A stretch of DNA of 64,000 bases from Nannocystis pusilla (lineage in GTDB: Bacteria; Myxococcota_A; Polyangia; Nannocystales; Nannocystaceae): positions 124,001-188,000 of the forward strand of contig NZ_JAIRAU010000059.1 of NCBI RefSeq assembly GCF_020073745.1. Reading direction: 5' to 3'. Both the position numbers and the translations under genes were made by a program. Of this stretch, positions 6,829 through 14,028 are shown in pieces (position 1 is the first letter of the stretch; each line of letters starts with the position of its first letter). The notes under the pieces were generated by a model that was not told the origin of the DNA, searched no databases, and worked only from the letters and a program-made list of their open reading frames with translations.

Positions 6829-8388
6829 GAAACGGCCCTGGGCCCCCGTGGGGAGGTCTTGGCGGGTATTGCGCGATTTCGCGCGAGGGAGTATTTTCGC
6901 CGCGAATGCCGGCGCAGAGGTCGTTCACGCACTGGTGCAGGGTGAGCCCGTTTCTGAGTTGGACCGGAGGGCCCGTGAGCACCCTTGGTTGCGAGCAGGA
7001 GGTCCTTGGACCTCCTGGAGCGCGTTTGAGAGACTTCGAGTTAGGGGCCCTCATGCCGGCGTTCTTCACGGAGGATCGCCATGGAAGTGATGCACGGGAC
7101 TTGTGCGGGCATGGATGTCCACAAGGACAGCATCGTTGTCTGCGTGCGACGAATGAAGGGCAACAAGGTCGACAGGGAGGTCCGGACCTTCGGCACGATG
7201 ACCTCGGAGCTGATTCGGCTGGGGGACTGGCTCGAGGACAGCGGCTGTACGGTCGCAGTCATCGAAGCGACCGGCGTGTACTGGAAGCCTGTCTGGCAAC
7301 TCCTCGCGGGTCGTGTCGAACTGGTGCTGGCGAACGCGCACGAGGTTCGCAACGTGCCTGGTCGCAAGACCGACATGAACGACGCGATGTGGCTCGCGGA
7401 CTTGATCGCGCACGGGCTTGTGCGTGCGAGCTTCGTGCCACCCGAGCCGATCGCGGATCTGCGGGATCTGACCCGGACGCGCAAGCAGCTCTCGCGCGAG
7501 GTCGTCGAGCATACACAGCGGATCCAGAAGGTGTTGGAGACCTGCAACATCAAGCTTGCCTCGGTCGCCTCCAACATTCTGGGCAAGAGCGGGCGGGCGA
7601 TGCTCGAGGCGATGGTCGCGGGCGAGTCCGATCCCGTGAAGCTCGCCGGCCTCGCCCGCGGGACGCTGAAGGGCAAGCGCGGCAAGCTCATGGAGGCGCT
7701 CCGGGGTCGTGTGCGCGATCATCACCGCATGCTGATCTCGACGCACCTCCGGCTCATCGACTCGCTGCAGGCATCGATCGCCGAACTCGAGAAGCGGATC
7801 GAGGAAGAGCTCCGCCCTTTTGCTAAGGCCGTCGAGCTACTCCAGACGATCCCTGGAGTCGGACCGACGGCCGCGCAGACCATCATCGCCGAGGTCGGCG
7901 TCGATATGAGCCGCTTCCGCTCCGCAGGCCATCTGCGCTCGTGGGCAGGCCTGTGCCCCCGCATGGACGAGAGCGCCGGCAAGCGCCGCTCCAACCGTAT
8001 GCGCAAGGGTAACGCGTGGCTCAAGACGATGCTCATCCAGAGCGCATGGTCCGGCATCCGCAAGGAAGGTTACCTCTGCGCGCTCTTTCATCGCGTCCGA
8101 GCGCGGCAGGGCAAAAAGAAGGCGATCGCCGCCGTCGCCGCCGCGATCCTCACTGCGGTCCACGGGATGCTCCGTGACGGTGAACCTTACCGCGACCTCG
8201 GCGCCGAACATTTCAACCGCCACGACCGCGAGCGCGCTGCGTCCCGCCTCGTTCGCCGCATCCGCGACCTCGGCTACGAGGTCGAGATGCGCCCGGCGGC
8301 CTGACGACCCCGCTCCGCAAAGCCTGGGCCGCGCGAGGAACAGACGTCCCGTGAACCCAGGCCCAGGCCGCGCGGAGAGGGCCGTTTC
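6829..8388 (+). mobile_element. IS110-family insertion sequence
   Basis: The element contains one IS110-type transposase gene (7081-8304). A short inverted repeat marks its ends: GAAACGGCCCT at 6829-6839 and its complement AGGGCCGTTTC at 8378-8388. High-GC sequence begins and ends close to these points, against the low-GC interrupted gene on both sides. About 250 nt of non-coding sequence precede the transposase and only about 80 nt follow it. IS110 elements carry a bridge RNA in the longer non-coding end, so 6840-7080 is the place to expect it. Exact ends are uncertain by a few tens of bases because IS110 ends are often subterminal. Confidence 0.72.
7081..8304 (+). CDS. IS110-family DEDD transposase
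   Basis: 407 residues. The N-terminal RuvC-like DEDD domain shows D12 (AGMDVHKD), E62 (VIEATGVYWKP), and D98 and D101 (RKTDMNDA). The C-terminal transposase_20 domain carries LLQTIPGVGPTAAQTIIAE (helix-hairpin-helix), LRSWAGLCPRMDESAGKRRSNRMRKGN with the conserved Ser region, and QGKKKAIAAVAAAIL. Length and all catalytic residues are normal, so the enzyme may be active. The start ATGGAAGTGATG follows a GGAGGATCGCC ribosome site. These recombinases move the element using an element-encoded bridge RNA. It disrupts a cyclase-like gene whose halves flank it. Confidence 0.93.
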   Translation: MEVMHGTCAGMDVHKDSIVVCVRRMKGNKVDREVRTFGTMTSELIRLGDWLEDSGCTVAVIEATGVYWKPVWQLLAGRVELVLANAHEVRNVPGRKTDMNDAMWLADLIAHGLVRASFVPPEPIADLRDLTRTRKQLSREVVEHTQRIQKVLETCNIKLASVASNILGKSGRAMLEAMVAGESDPVKLAGLARGTLKGKRGKLMEALRGRVRDHHRMLISTHLRLIDSLQASIAELEKRIEEELRPFAKAVELLQTIPGVGPTAAQTIIAEVGVDMSRFRSAGHLRSWAGLCPRMDESAGKRRSNRMRKGNAWLKTMLIQSAWSGIRKEGYLCALFHRVRARQGKKKAIAAVAAAILTAVHGMLRDGEPYRDLGAEHFNRHDRERAASRLVRRIRDLGYEVEMRPAA

Positions 8389-9125
8389 TTGAGAGCGAAC
8401 TGTTGCTGGACATTAGATGGGCGACAGAAGCGATCTGCGGGACAGCGAGCGTGGACTTGTCCGTTCTCTACATGAACACGCTGTATGCCATGCTAAACAG
8501 CGTTGAGTCGAAACATCACGGAGGAACCATTATTCTTGCCGACAAGCGCTGGGTGGCGAAATCGTCGGATCGATTCTTGAAGAGAAAGTACAGATTGGCG
8601 GACTGCACTATTTTGCGCGAATCGTTTCGCAGGTTTTGGGCGGCACGCGAAAAGGCGCTGGAAGGGGTATCAGCAGAGACCCGCCGAAAATCGTCTGATG
8701 ACGACTACTTGGAGATGTTTGCGCGTTCCCCCGCTGTTGGGGCCGCCCGACGAGCACTTAATGCGGCGGTGAATGCTGTTGCAGGATTTTCGGGAGTTGA
8801 CGGCGCCGTCCTTCTCGGTACAGATTTGATCTGCCATGGATTTGGCTGTGAGATCTTGACAGACCGGACTAAACCGGTTGATGGCTATCCTGTCGATCAC
8901 AAGGGCAGGATTGGCAAGACCCCTTTCAACAGCGAGCAACGTGGAATGCGTCATCGATCTGCTCTTAGATTGTGCGGCGCAGTCCATCAGCGCCAAGTAA
9001 CCGCGTTCGTTTGTTCGCAGGATGGTGGAATTAGTATGTTTCGCAGAGAATCGGCCGGCGACGACAGGGTGCTTGTTCGGAGAATTGTGCCTGTGAGCTT
9101 CGCCTCGTATTTTCCTTTGCCTTGA
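8389..9125 (+). pseudogene. 3' part of the interrupted gene: DisA_N/DAC-like domain
   Basis: In the same low-GC style as 6171-6828, this frame encodes LSVLYMNTLYAMLNSVESKHHGGTIILADKRW and then VDGAVLLGTDLICHGFGCEI, GMRHRSALRLCGAVHQRQVTAFVCSQDGGISMFRR. The D-G-A and R-H-R signatures are those of diadenylate cyclase (DisA_N) domains, which make c-di-AMP or related signals. The domain lies at the C-terminus after a sensor domain. No proper start of its own is evident; the frame simply emerges from the IS110 right end. Without the insertion the two parts would make a protein of roughly 450 residues. The DAC call is fairly secure from the two motifs; activity cannot be judged. Confidence 0.65.
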
Positions 9126-9395
9126 TCACAATTGGATGCCAGGGCACCCACTGCCCACTGCGGCAGCGCACGCGGCCCCCGACCGGCTGTATGGGCACCT
9201 ACACGGAGCGTCGTGGGAGGGCGTAACCGTTCGACGAACCTCGTCGTGACTTGCGGCTGGTCCTCGGCTACACGCTCGGGAAGTGAGCGACGAGCGCCGA
9301 TACCCGAGCGTGACGGCTTCGAGGGCCTCAGCCTTGCATTGCGGAAAGCCGCGCCGGTCGACCAGGGCATGGAGACTGCGTGATCACGGACCGCG

Positions 9396-10118
9396 TCACA
9401 CCGTCCTAAGTCGCGCACGCGGAGGGTCTCCGAGCTCGATAGCGAGAATCCGCAGTTCGTGGCCGGTGTATTGCACGCGATCGAGTTCGTCGAGGGACGG
9501 ACGCGGGAGCCCGGTGACGTTGAGCTGCGGCACCCACGAGCCCGTGTTGAACACGCGGCGCGGGTCTTTTTGGCCATACGGGGCCTGCGCGTCGACGAGC
9601 AGGTGGGTGTGGCCGAACGCGACGATGGTGGCGTCGCCGCGGCCGAGCAGGTCCCTGGCCCGACGGTCCATGCCGTGGGGGTAGATGCGGTTGAGGGTGC
9701 GGTGGGCGGCCTCGGCGTCGTTGTACACGAGGTCCATGAAGAGGGTGCCCCAAGGACGCTCGAGGCGCGGGCCGTCGGGCGCGTCGAGGATCGGCCGGTC
9801 CCAGTGGTCGAAGCAGTTATCGTATGAGTACTGGTTGCCGTGTTCGATATGGATCCCGCGTTCGTGGATCTCGCCGCCAGCGACGAACATGAAATGCGGG
9901 GAGCATGGATTTCCGATCGCGGTCCGCAGAGCCGCCTCGACGGCGGGCCAGTGGTAGTTCGGATCGTGATTGCCGGGCAGCAGGCAGACCTGATTGCCGG
10001 CGCGGATGAAGTCGGCCAGCGCCTGGAACACGCGCGGATGCCCGTCACGCGCGCGCTTCGGGCGCTGTTCGTGGGCCGTCCACCGCAAGGCTTCGCGCGA
10101 TCGCCGCTGTGCCCGCAA
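9396..10118 (-). pseudogene. 5'-truncated metallophosphoesterase
   Basis: The frame carries LLPGNHDPNYHWPAVEAAL, IHIEHGNQYSYDN and DATIVAFGHTHLLVDAQ, the GNHD and GHTH metal-binding blocks of a calcineurin-like phosphoesterase, then FNTGSWVPQLNV. The obligatory N-terminal D-x-H and GD blocks are absent: the first 40 codons are low-complexity Arg-rich sequence (MRAQRRSREALRW) that do not look like this family. It is therefore probably a remnant that lost its 5' end. A TetR-type operator lies 28 nt upstream of its first codon. The stretch 9126-9395 between it and the cyclase-like gene holds nothing I can identify. Confidence 0.55.
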
Positions 10119-10145
10119 CTAGAGCGTCTCGATCCTCTGCCGTGA

Positions 10146-10166
10146 TTTTCGACAGAATGTTGAAAA
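10146..10166. promoter_or_regulatory. TetR-type operator 1
   Basis: TTTTCGACAG-A-ATGTTGAAAA is a near-perfect inverted repeat. It matches the two other sites of this type (10305-10325 and 11601-11621). It lies between the metallophosphoesterase remnant (minus) and the methyltransferase gene (plus), so it could act on either. Confidence 0.5.
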
Positions 10167-10304
10167 TTACCCATTGGGTGTTCGTCGCGGGCGCTCCCGC
10201 AGCTCCGCGTCCTCGCGCCTCGGGATGCCAGGATGTAGTCGAAGCGGCCCTCTCACGTCGCGCTCTCCCGCGCGATCGAGCGGCCGCGGCGATCGCCCTT
10301 GTAA

Positions 10305-10325
10305 TTTCTGACATCATGTCGAAAA
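10305..10325. promoter_or_regulatory. TetR-type operator 2, before the methyltransferase gene
   Basis: TTTCTGACAT-C-ATGTCGAAAA, an inverted repeat sharing 19 of 21 positions with the site in front of the TetR gene. It lies 55 bp before the methyltransferase start, a normal place for a repressor site. Confidence 0.6.
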
Positions 10326-10379
10326 ATAGGTTCGCGCCGCGATAGCCAGCGACGCGACGACACGAGAAGGAGATAGACG

Positions 10380-11441
10380 ATGAAGCTACAGCTTGTCCCC
10401 GACAATGACGCAGAGGCGGCCCTGCTGGCGCGCGGCGAGGTCCCCGAGCCCTTCTACGCGACGTGGATGGGGCTGGCGTGTAGCCACGCCCTGATCGCAG
10501 CGGTCGAGCTCGGCCTGTTCGACCGGCTCTCCGATGGGTCGCGGACGGCGAGCGAGCTGGCGGAGACGGTCAGCCGCGACGTCCACGGGCTGACCGTGTT
10601 GCTCGAGGCCCTCGCGGGGTTCGAAATGCTCGCGCGCGAGGGCGAGCGCTTCGCGCTGACGCCGACGGCGACGCGATGGCTGGTCCAGGGCTCGCCGGCG
10701 TGCTTGACCTGGTCGATTGCGCTGGGCGTCGACATCGACCGCCAGCTGGCGCGCCTGGTGCCCGCGCTGCGCTCGCGGATGGAGGGTTTTCACCAGTCCG
10801 GCGATGTCGACTGCTGGGCGCGCTATCTGGCGCTGCTGAACGGCAGCGCGGCGTACGGCGCCCGCGCCCTGGTGGAAGCGCTCGAGTTCGCGGCGCCGCC
10901 GCGGCGCATGCTCGACGTCGCGGGCGGACCGGGGCGCTACAGTGCGGCGCTGTGCGGCAGGTACCCCGAGTTGACGAGCGACATCTACGAGCTGCCGGAG
11001 CCGGCGCGCGAGGGTGCGGCGCGGCTGCAGCAGGAGGGGCTGGCAGGCCGGGTCCGCTACCACGTCGGCGACGTCTTCGAGCGGCGCTGGCCGGAGGGTG
11101 AGTACGACTTCGTACTGGTGTCGCATTTCCTGCACTGCCTGCGCGAGGAGCAGGCGCGCGAGGTGGTGCGGCGCGCCGCGAAGGCGCTGCGGCCCGGCGG
11201 GCTGCTGGTGATCAACGACGTGTACTGCCCCGACCCGAAGGAGCCGCTGCGCGCCGACACGGCGACGTTCTCGCTGGTGTACTACGCGACGACCGGCGGG
11301 CGCACCTGGCCGCCGTCGACCTACGCGAGCTGGGCGGCCGCTGCCGGGCTCGCGGAGTTCCGCTGGCGGCGCGTGTCCCTGAGCGGCGTGTTGTGCGAGT
11401 CGACGCGTCCGCCAGACGGAGGGCCAGGCGTCGTCGACTGA
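10380..11441 (+). CDS. SAM-dependent O-methyltransferase (two-domain, methyltransferase-2 type)
   Basis: 353 residues. The N-terminal winged-helix dimerisation domain is seen as ALIAAVELGLFDRLSDGSRTASELAETV near residues 38-65 and LTPTATRWLVQGSP near 90-105. The Rossmann methyltransferase domain follows with RRMLDVAGGPGRYSAAL (SAM-binding glycine motif, about residue 175), YDFVLVSHFLHCL and LRPGGLLVINDVYCPD. These enzymes methylate hydroxyls of small aromatic or secondary metabolites, typically cytosolic. The start is supported by GAGAAGGAG eight nt upstream. The next gene is a TetR regulator, and matching operators lie before both genes, so the pair is probably induced by the regulator's ligand. 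The substrate is unknown. Confidence 0.88.
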   Translation: MKLQLVPDNDAEAALLARGEVPEPFYATWMGLACSHALIAAVELGLFDRLSDGSRTASELAETVSRDVHGLTVLLEALAGFEMLAREGERFALTPTATRWLVQGSPACLTWSIALGVDIDRQLARLVPALRSRMEGFHQSGDVDCWARYLALLNGSAAYGARALVEALEFAAPPRRMLDVAGGPGRYSAALCGRYPELTSDIYELPEPAREGAARLQQEGLAGRVRYHVGDVFERRWPEGEYDFVLVSHFLHCLREEQAREVVRRAAKALRPGGLLVINDVYCPDPKEPLRADTATFSLVYYATTGGRTWPPSTYASWAAAAGLAEFRWRRVSLSGVLCESTRPPDGGPGVVD

Positions 11442-11600
11442 CGCGACGTGTGAAGCGCGCCCGCCGCCCGCTGCTCGCTCGCTTCGAGCGCCGAAGGCCA
11501 AGACTGTGGGCGGCACGCCCGGATCGGCGGCTCATGGCGCGCCCTTGCCCTGCGACCGCGGCGATGGTCGAAGGGGGGGCCGCTACGACCGCTCTTGAAC

Positions 11601-11621
11601 CTTCTGACATCTTGTCGAAAA
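11601..11621. promoter_or_regulatory. TetR-type operator 3, before the TetR gene
   Basis: CTTCTGACAT-C-TTGTCGAAAA lies eight bp before the TetR start codon, which indicates autoregulation. It is the same inverted repeat as operators 1 and 2. Confidence 0.6.
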
Positions 11622-11629
11622 ATCGAGCC

Positions 11630-12295
11630 ATGGCGAAGTCATCGCGGGCCACCCCCGTGGCGGTCCGGCCCCGGGGGCGGCCGCCGAAGATCTCGCGCGC
11701 CGCGATCGCGCGGGCAGCCCTGCAGCTCGGATTCGCCGACGTGACGCTCGTGAGCGTGGCCGAGGCACTCGGCGTGTCGCACACGACGCTCTACTCGCAC
11801 GTCGCCAATCGGGCCGACCTGGCCATGGCGGCGCTCGATCTGCTCTACGCCGAGGCGCCATGGCCCGAGCCGCGCGGTCCGTGGCGTCCGTTCCTGCACG
11901 CCGAGGCGTGCGTGTTGTGGACGGTTCTCGAGCGCGACCCGGCGCTCGTGCTGGCGTCGGCGGCCGGCGGGATGTCGCCCGGCGCGCTCGCCCACTTCAA
12001 CGTGGCCGCGGGGGTGCTCATCGACGATGGTTTCCGGCCCGAGGCGGCGCTGCTGGCGGTCGACACCGCGTTCGACCTCGTACACGACGTGTTCGCGCGC
12101 GGGCAGCAGTTGGTGGAGAGCGTGCATGCGCGCGAGCACGGAGAGACCTGGCTCGACGCGCTGGATCGCCGGCTGCGCGCACCGGCGCGGCGGGCCGTGG
12201 CAAACCCACGACGATGGTTCGAACGCAAGCTGCAGCTCGTGCTCGACGGCATCGCCGCCGGACTCTCGCCTCCCGCCCGCGGAGAAGCATCATGA
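11630..12295 (+). CDS. TetR-family transcriptional regulator
   Basis: 221 residues. The N-terminus has the TetR helix-turn-helix: RGRPPKISRAAIARAALQLGFADVTLVSVAEALGVSHTTLYSHVANRADLAMAAL at residues 14-70. The C-terminal ligand domain (WRPFLHAEACVLWTVLERDP and LLAVDTAFDLVHDVFARGQQ) is of the kind that dimerises and binds a small molecule. The ATG was chosen because it opens 13 residues before the HTH; longer frames upstream are out of character. An inverted repeat abuts the start, and the same repeat precedes the upstream methyltransferase, its likely target. A 58-codon frame (12292-12468) overlaps the stop by ATGA but resembles nothing. Confidence 0.9.
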   Translation: MAKSSRATPVAVRPRGRPPKISRAAIARAALQLGFADVTLVSVAEALGVSHTTLYSHVANRADLAMAALDLLYAEAPWPEPRGPWRPFLHAEACVLWTVLERDPALVLASAAGGMSPGALAHFNVAAGVLIDDGFRPEAALLAVDTAFDLVHDVFARGQQLVESVHAREHGETWLDALDRRLRAPARRAVANPRRWFERKLQLVLDGIAAGLSPPARGEAS

Positions 12296-12382
12296 CGACC
12301 GACAGCAGCTGCGCGACCTGCTCACGCCGGCCCGCCCCTCTGCTCGACGCTCATGTGCAACTACGGCGCACAGATGGGGTTG

Positions 12383-12766
12383 TCACGCTTCAGGGGCTCG
12401 GGCTCCACCGGCTGGGAGGGAGAGCAGGTGCGTCCCGATCATCAGCGACGCCGCGATTGAGGTGCTGACGAGCTCGAGTGAGCTCCCCTCGGCCAACCCG
12501 TGGGCATGAGTCAAGGCGAGCGTCAGTACACCCAGCGTGTATGGCACGGCAGGGAGCAGGCGCCGCCTGGCTAGGCTGAGACCGACCGAGATCGTAGCGA
12601 GGGCAATGAGAGCCCACGCCAGTAGCCCCTCGAAGCGTTCACTCACGACCAGCGGAAACAGAACCACCAGCAGCGGCGTAGCGAGGCAATGGATCAGGCA
12701 CAGGGACGAGGCTACGACGCCGAGTCGATCGAGACCGCGCCGAAATTTCAGTTCAGGATATTCCAC
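12383..12766 (-). CDS. MerC-domain small membrane protein
   Basis: 127 residues starting at GTG with EYPELKFRRGLDRLGVVASSLCLIHCLATPLLVVLFPL. The paired Cys in SSLCLIHCLATP inside the first membrane helix is the MerC signature. Further helices are GLLAWALIALATISVGLSLA, YTLGVLTLALTHAHGLA and LVSTSIAASLMIGTHLLSL. MerC proteins were described as mercury transporters, but chromosomal homologues often sit in zinc regulons. Here the gene is 47 bp downstream of zur in the same direction, so it is probably co-transcribed and concerned with zinc or another thiophilic metal. Earlier in-frame starts would add a long Arg-rich extension without membrane character. Confidence 0.8.
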   Translation of the reverse strand: MEYPELKFRRGLDRLGVVASSLCLIHCLATPLLVVLFPLVVSERFEGLLAWALIALATISVGLSLARRRLLPAVPYTLGVLTLALTHAHGLAEGSSLELVSTSIAASLMIGTHLLSLPAGGARAPEA

Positions 12767-12813
12767 ATCGATCTGCTTGTTGCGTCGAGCGCGGCTTCGA
12801 CGGTCCGCGGGTC

Positions 12814-13254
12814 TCAGGCGCACCGCATGCACTGACCCTTGAGTAGGATCTCGGAGACGCGGTTCACGACCGACTTGAGCGAACCGGGCGCAGGAGTGAG
12901 TTTGACCCGCACCTGGTCGAGGCAGGTGATTTCGCCGCACTCGACGCAGACGAAGTGCGGGTGCTCGCTCTGCGTCTCTGTGTCCTGGTCACGCAGCTCG
13001 AACCGCCACACGTTGTCACCGACGTTCACCCGGTTCACGAGGCCCGCGCCCTCGAGGTCGATCAAGTTGCGGTAGAGCGTGGCCGCGTCGAACTCGCGAT
13101 CGGCGAGCGCCTCGACCAACTCGCCGTGGCTGAGCGGCCCGCGGCGGGTCTGGAAGTGCTGCAGCACGGCCACACGCGGCCCCGTGCAGCGCAAGCCGGC
13201 CCCGCGCAGGAGGTCGCGCAGAGCGTCCAGGGAGGTAGACTTCGAAGGGGCCAT
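12814..13254 (-). CDS. zur: Fur-family zinc uptake regulator (Zur)
   Basis: 146 residues, typical Fur length. The N-terminal winged helix is ALRDLLRGAGLRCTGPRVAVLQHFQTRRGPLSHGELVEALA with the recognition helix FDAATLYRNLIDLEGAGLV. The C-terminal metal-binding and dimer domain shows HPHFVCVECGEITCLDQ (first C-x-x-C) and a terminal CMRC (second C-x-x-C), the structural zinc site. It is called Zur rather than Fur or PerR because it adjoins MerC and a His-rich lipoprotein/TonB operon and stands within a cluster with three COG0523 GTPases and five shared palindromic operators. GTG two codons upstream is an alternative start. It is divergent from the lipoprotein gene at 13357, which has an operator at its start codon. 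Confidence 0.88.
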   Translation of the reverse strand: MAPSKSTSLDALRDLLRGAGLRCTGPRVAVLQHFQTRRGPLSHGELVEALADREFDAATLYRNLIDLEGAGLVNRVNVGDNVWRFELRDQDTETQSEHPHFVCVECGEITCLDQVRVKLTPAPGSLKSVVNRVSEILLKGQCMRCA

Positions 13255-13356
13255 CTTCACGGCAGGGTATCGCGGCGACGACGGGTCGCAGCCGGCATGT
13301 GGTTCATGCGCCGACGCGCTTGACAGCGCGCGTCGGCCTCGACTAGTGTCGCCCAC

Positions 13357-14019
13357 ATGCAAACGTATTGCAAGAAGATTCTCGGCGCGGCGGCGCCCGC
13401 CGCGGCCCTCGTGGCGGCCCTTGCTGCCGTCGCCTGTGAGGATCACGGCGACGATCACGATCACGACCACGACCACGAGAACGAGGTGATCTCCCAGGTC
13501 GAGCTGACCTTCACGCCGGCCGGCGGCGGCGCACCGCTCGTCTTCAAGTTCGACGATCCCGACGGCGACGGCGGGGCTTCCGGGACGGCCGAGCGCATCG
13601 AGCTCGCGTCGGGCGTGGAGTACACGCTGACCGTCCGTTTCCAGAATTCGCTCGTGGATCCGCCCGAGAATCTCACCGGGGAGATCGAGGCCGAGGCCGA
13701 GGACCACTTCGTGTTCGTGGTCGGCGACGTGGCGGGCCCTGCGTCGTCGGCCTCGACCGCGCTCGTCACCCACGCCTACGCGGATGTCGAGTCGGACTAC
13801 GGCACGAACGCGGTCGGCGAGGATCTGCCGGTCGGGCTCGTCAACACGATCACTGGCAATACCGCCGGCACCGGCAAGTTCCGCGTGATCCTGCGCCACC
13901 TCCCCGAGGTGAACGAACAGCCGCAGAAGACCGGCGAGCTGCCCGCGGATCTCGCCGCGGGACGCGACCTCCCGGGCAGCGTCGACGTGGACGTCTCGTT
14001 CGACCTCATCGTATCGTAA
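13357..14019 (+). CDS. His-rich lipoprotein of a zinc-type TonB uptake operon
   Basis: 220 residues. The signal peptide MQTYCKKILGAAAPAAALVAALAAVAC ends in a lipobox. Immediately after the lipid-anchored Cys comes EDHGDDHDHDHDHENE, a metal-binding stretch. The rest is a beta-rich domain (VELTFTPAGGG, KFDDPDGDGG, VEYTLTVRFQNSLVDPPENLTGEIEAEAEDHFVF) with a C-terminal VILRHLPE. Proteins of this layout, sometimes labelled type 1 periplasmic-binding-like, stand beside TonB receptors for zinc. The TonB gene starts 9 bp downstream, so the two form an operon. The Zur-type operator 13358-13372 overlaps the start codon, so repression would block the beginning of the transcript or coding region. Confidence 0.83.
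   Translation: MQTYCKKILGAAAPAAALVAALAAVACEDHGDDHDHDHDHENEVISQVELTFTPAGGGAPLVFKFDDPDGDGGASGTAERIELASGVEYTLTVRFQNSLVDPPENLTGEIEAEAEDHFVFVVGDVAGPASSASTALVTHAYADVESDYGTNAVGEDLPVGLVNTITGNTAGTGKFRVILRHLPEVNEQPQKTGELPADLAAGRDLPGSVDVDVSFDLIVS
13358..13372. promoter_or_regulatory. Zur-type operator 1
   Basis: TGCAA-ACGTA-TTGCA. It overlaps the first codons of the His-rich lipoprotein gene, between divergent zur and the TonB operon. It is the same 15-bp palindrome as the other four sites. Confidence 0.7.
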
Positions 14020-14028
14020 GGCGAGCGA

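Noticed and set aside
7114-7131. ATGTCC-ACAA-GGACA inside the IS110 transposase, resembling the host hairpin family
   Set aside because: It encodes the conserved DVHKD motif of IS110 transposases, so the match is a coincidence of codons.
12292-12468. 58-codon frame overlapping the TetR stop by ATGA
   Set aside because: Only the overlap speaks for it; the sequence has no recognisable features and low-complexity ends.
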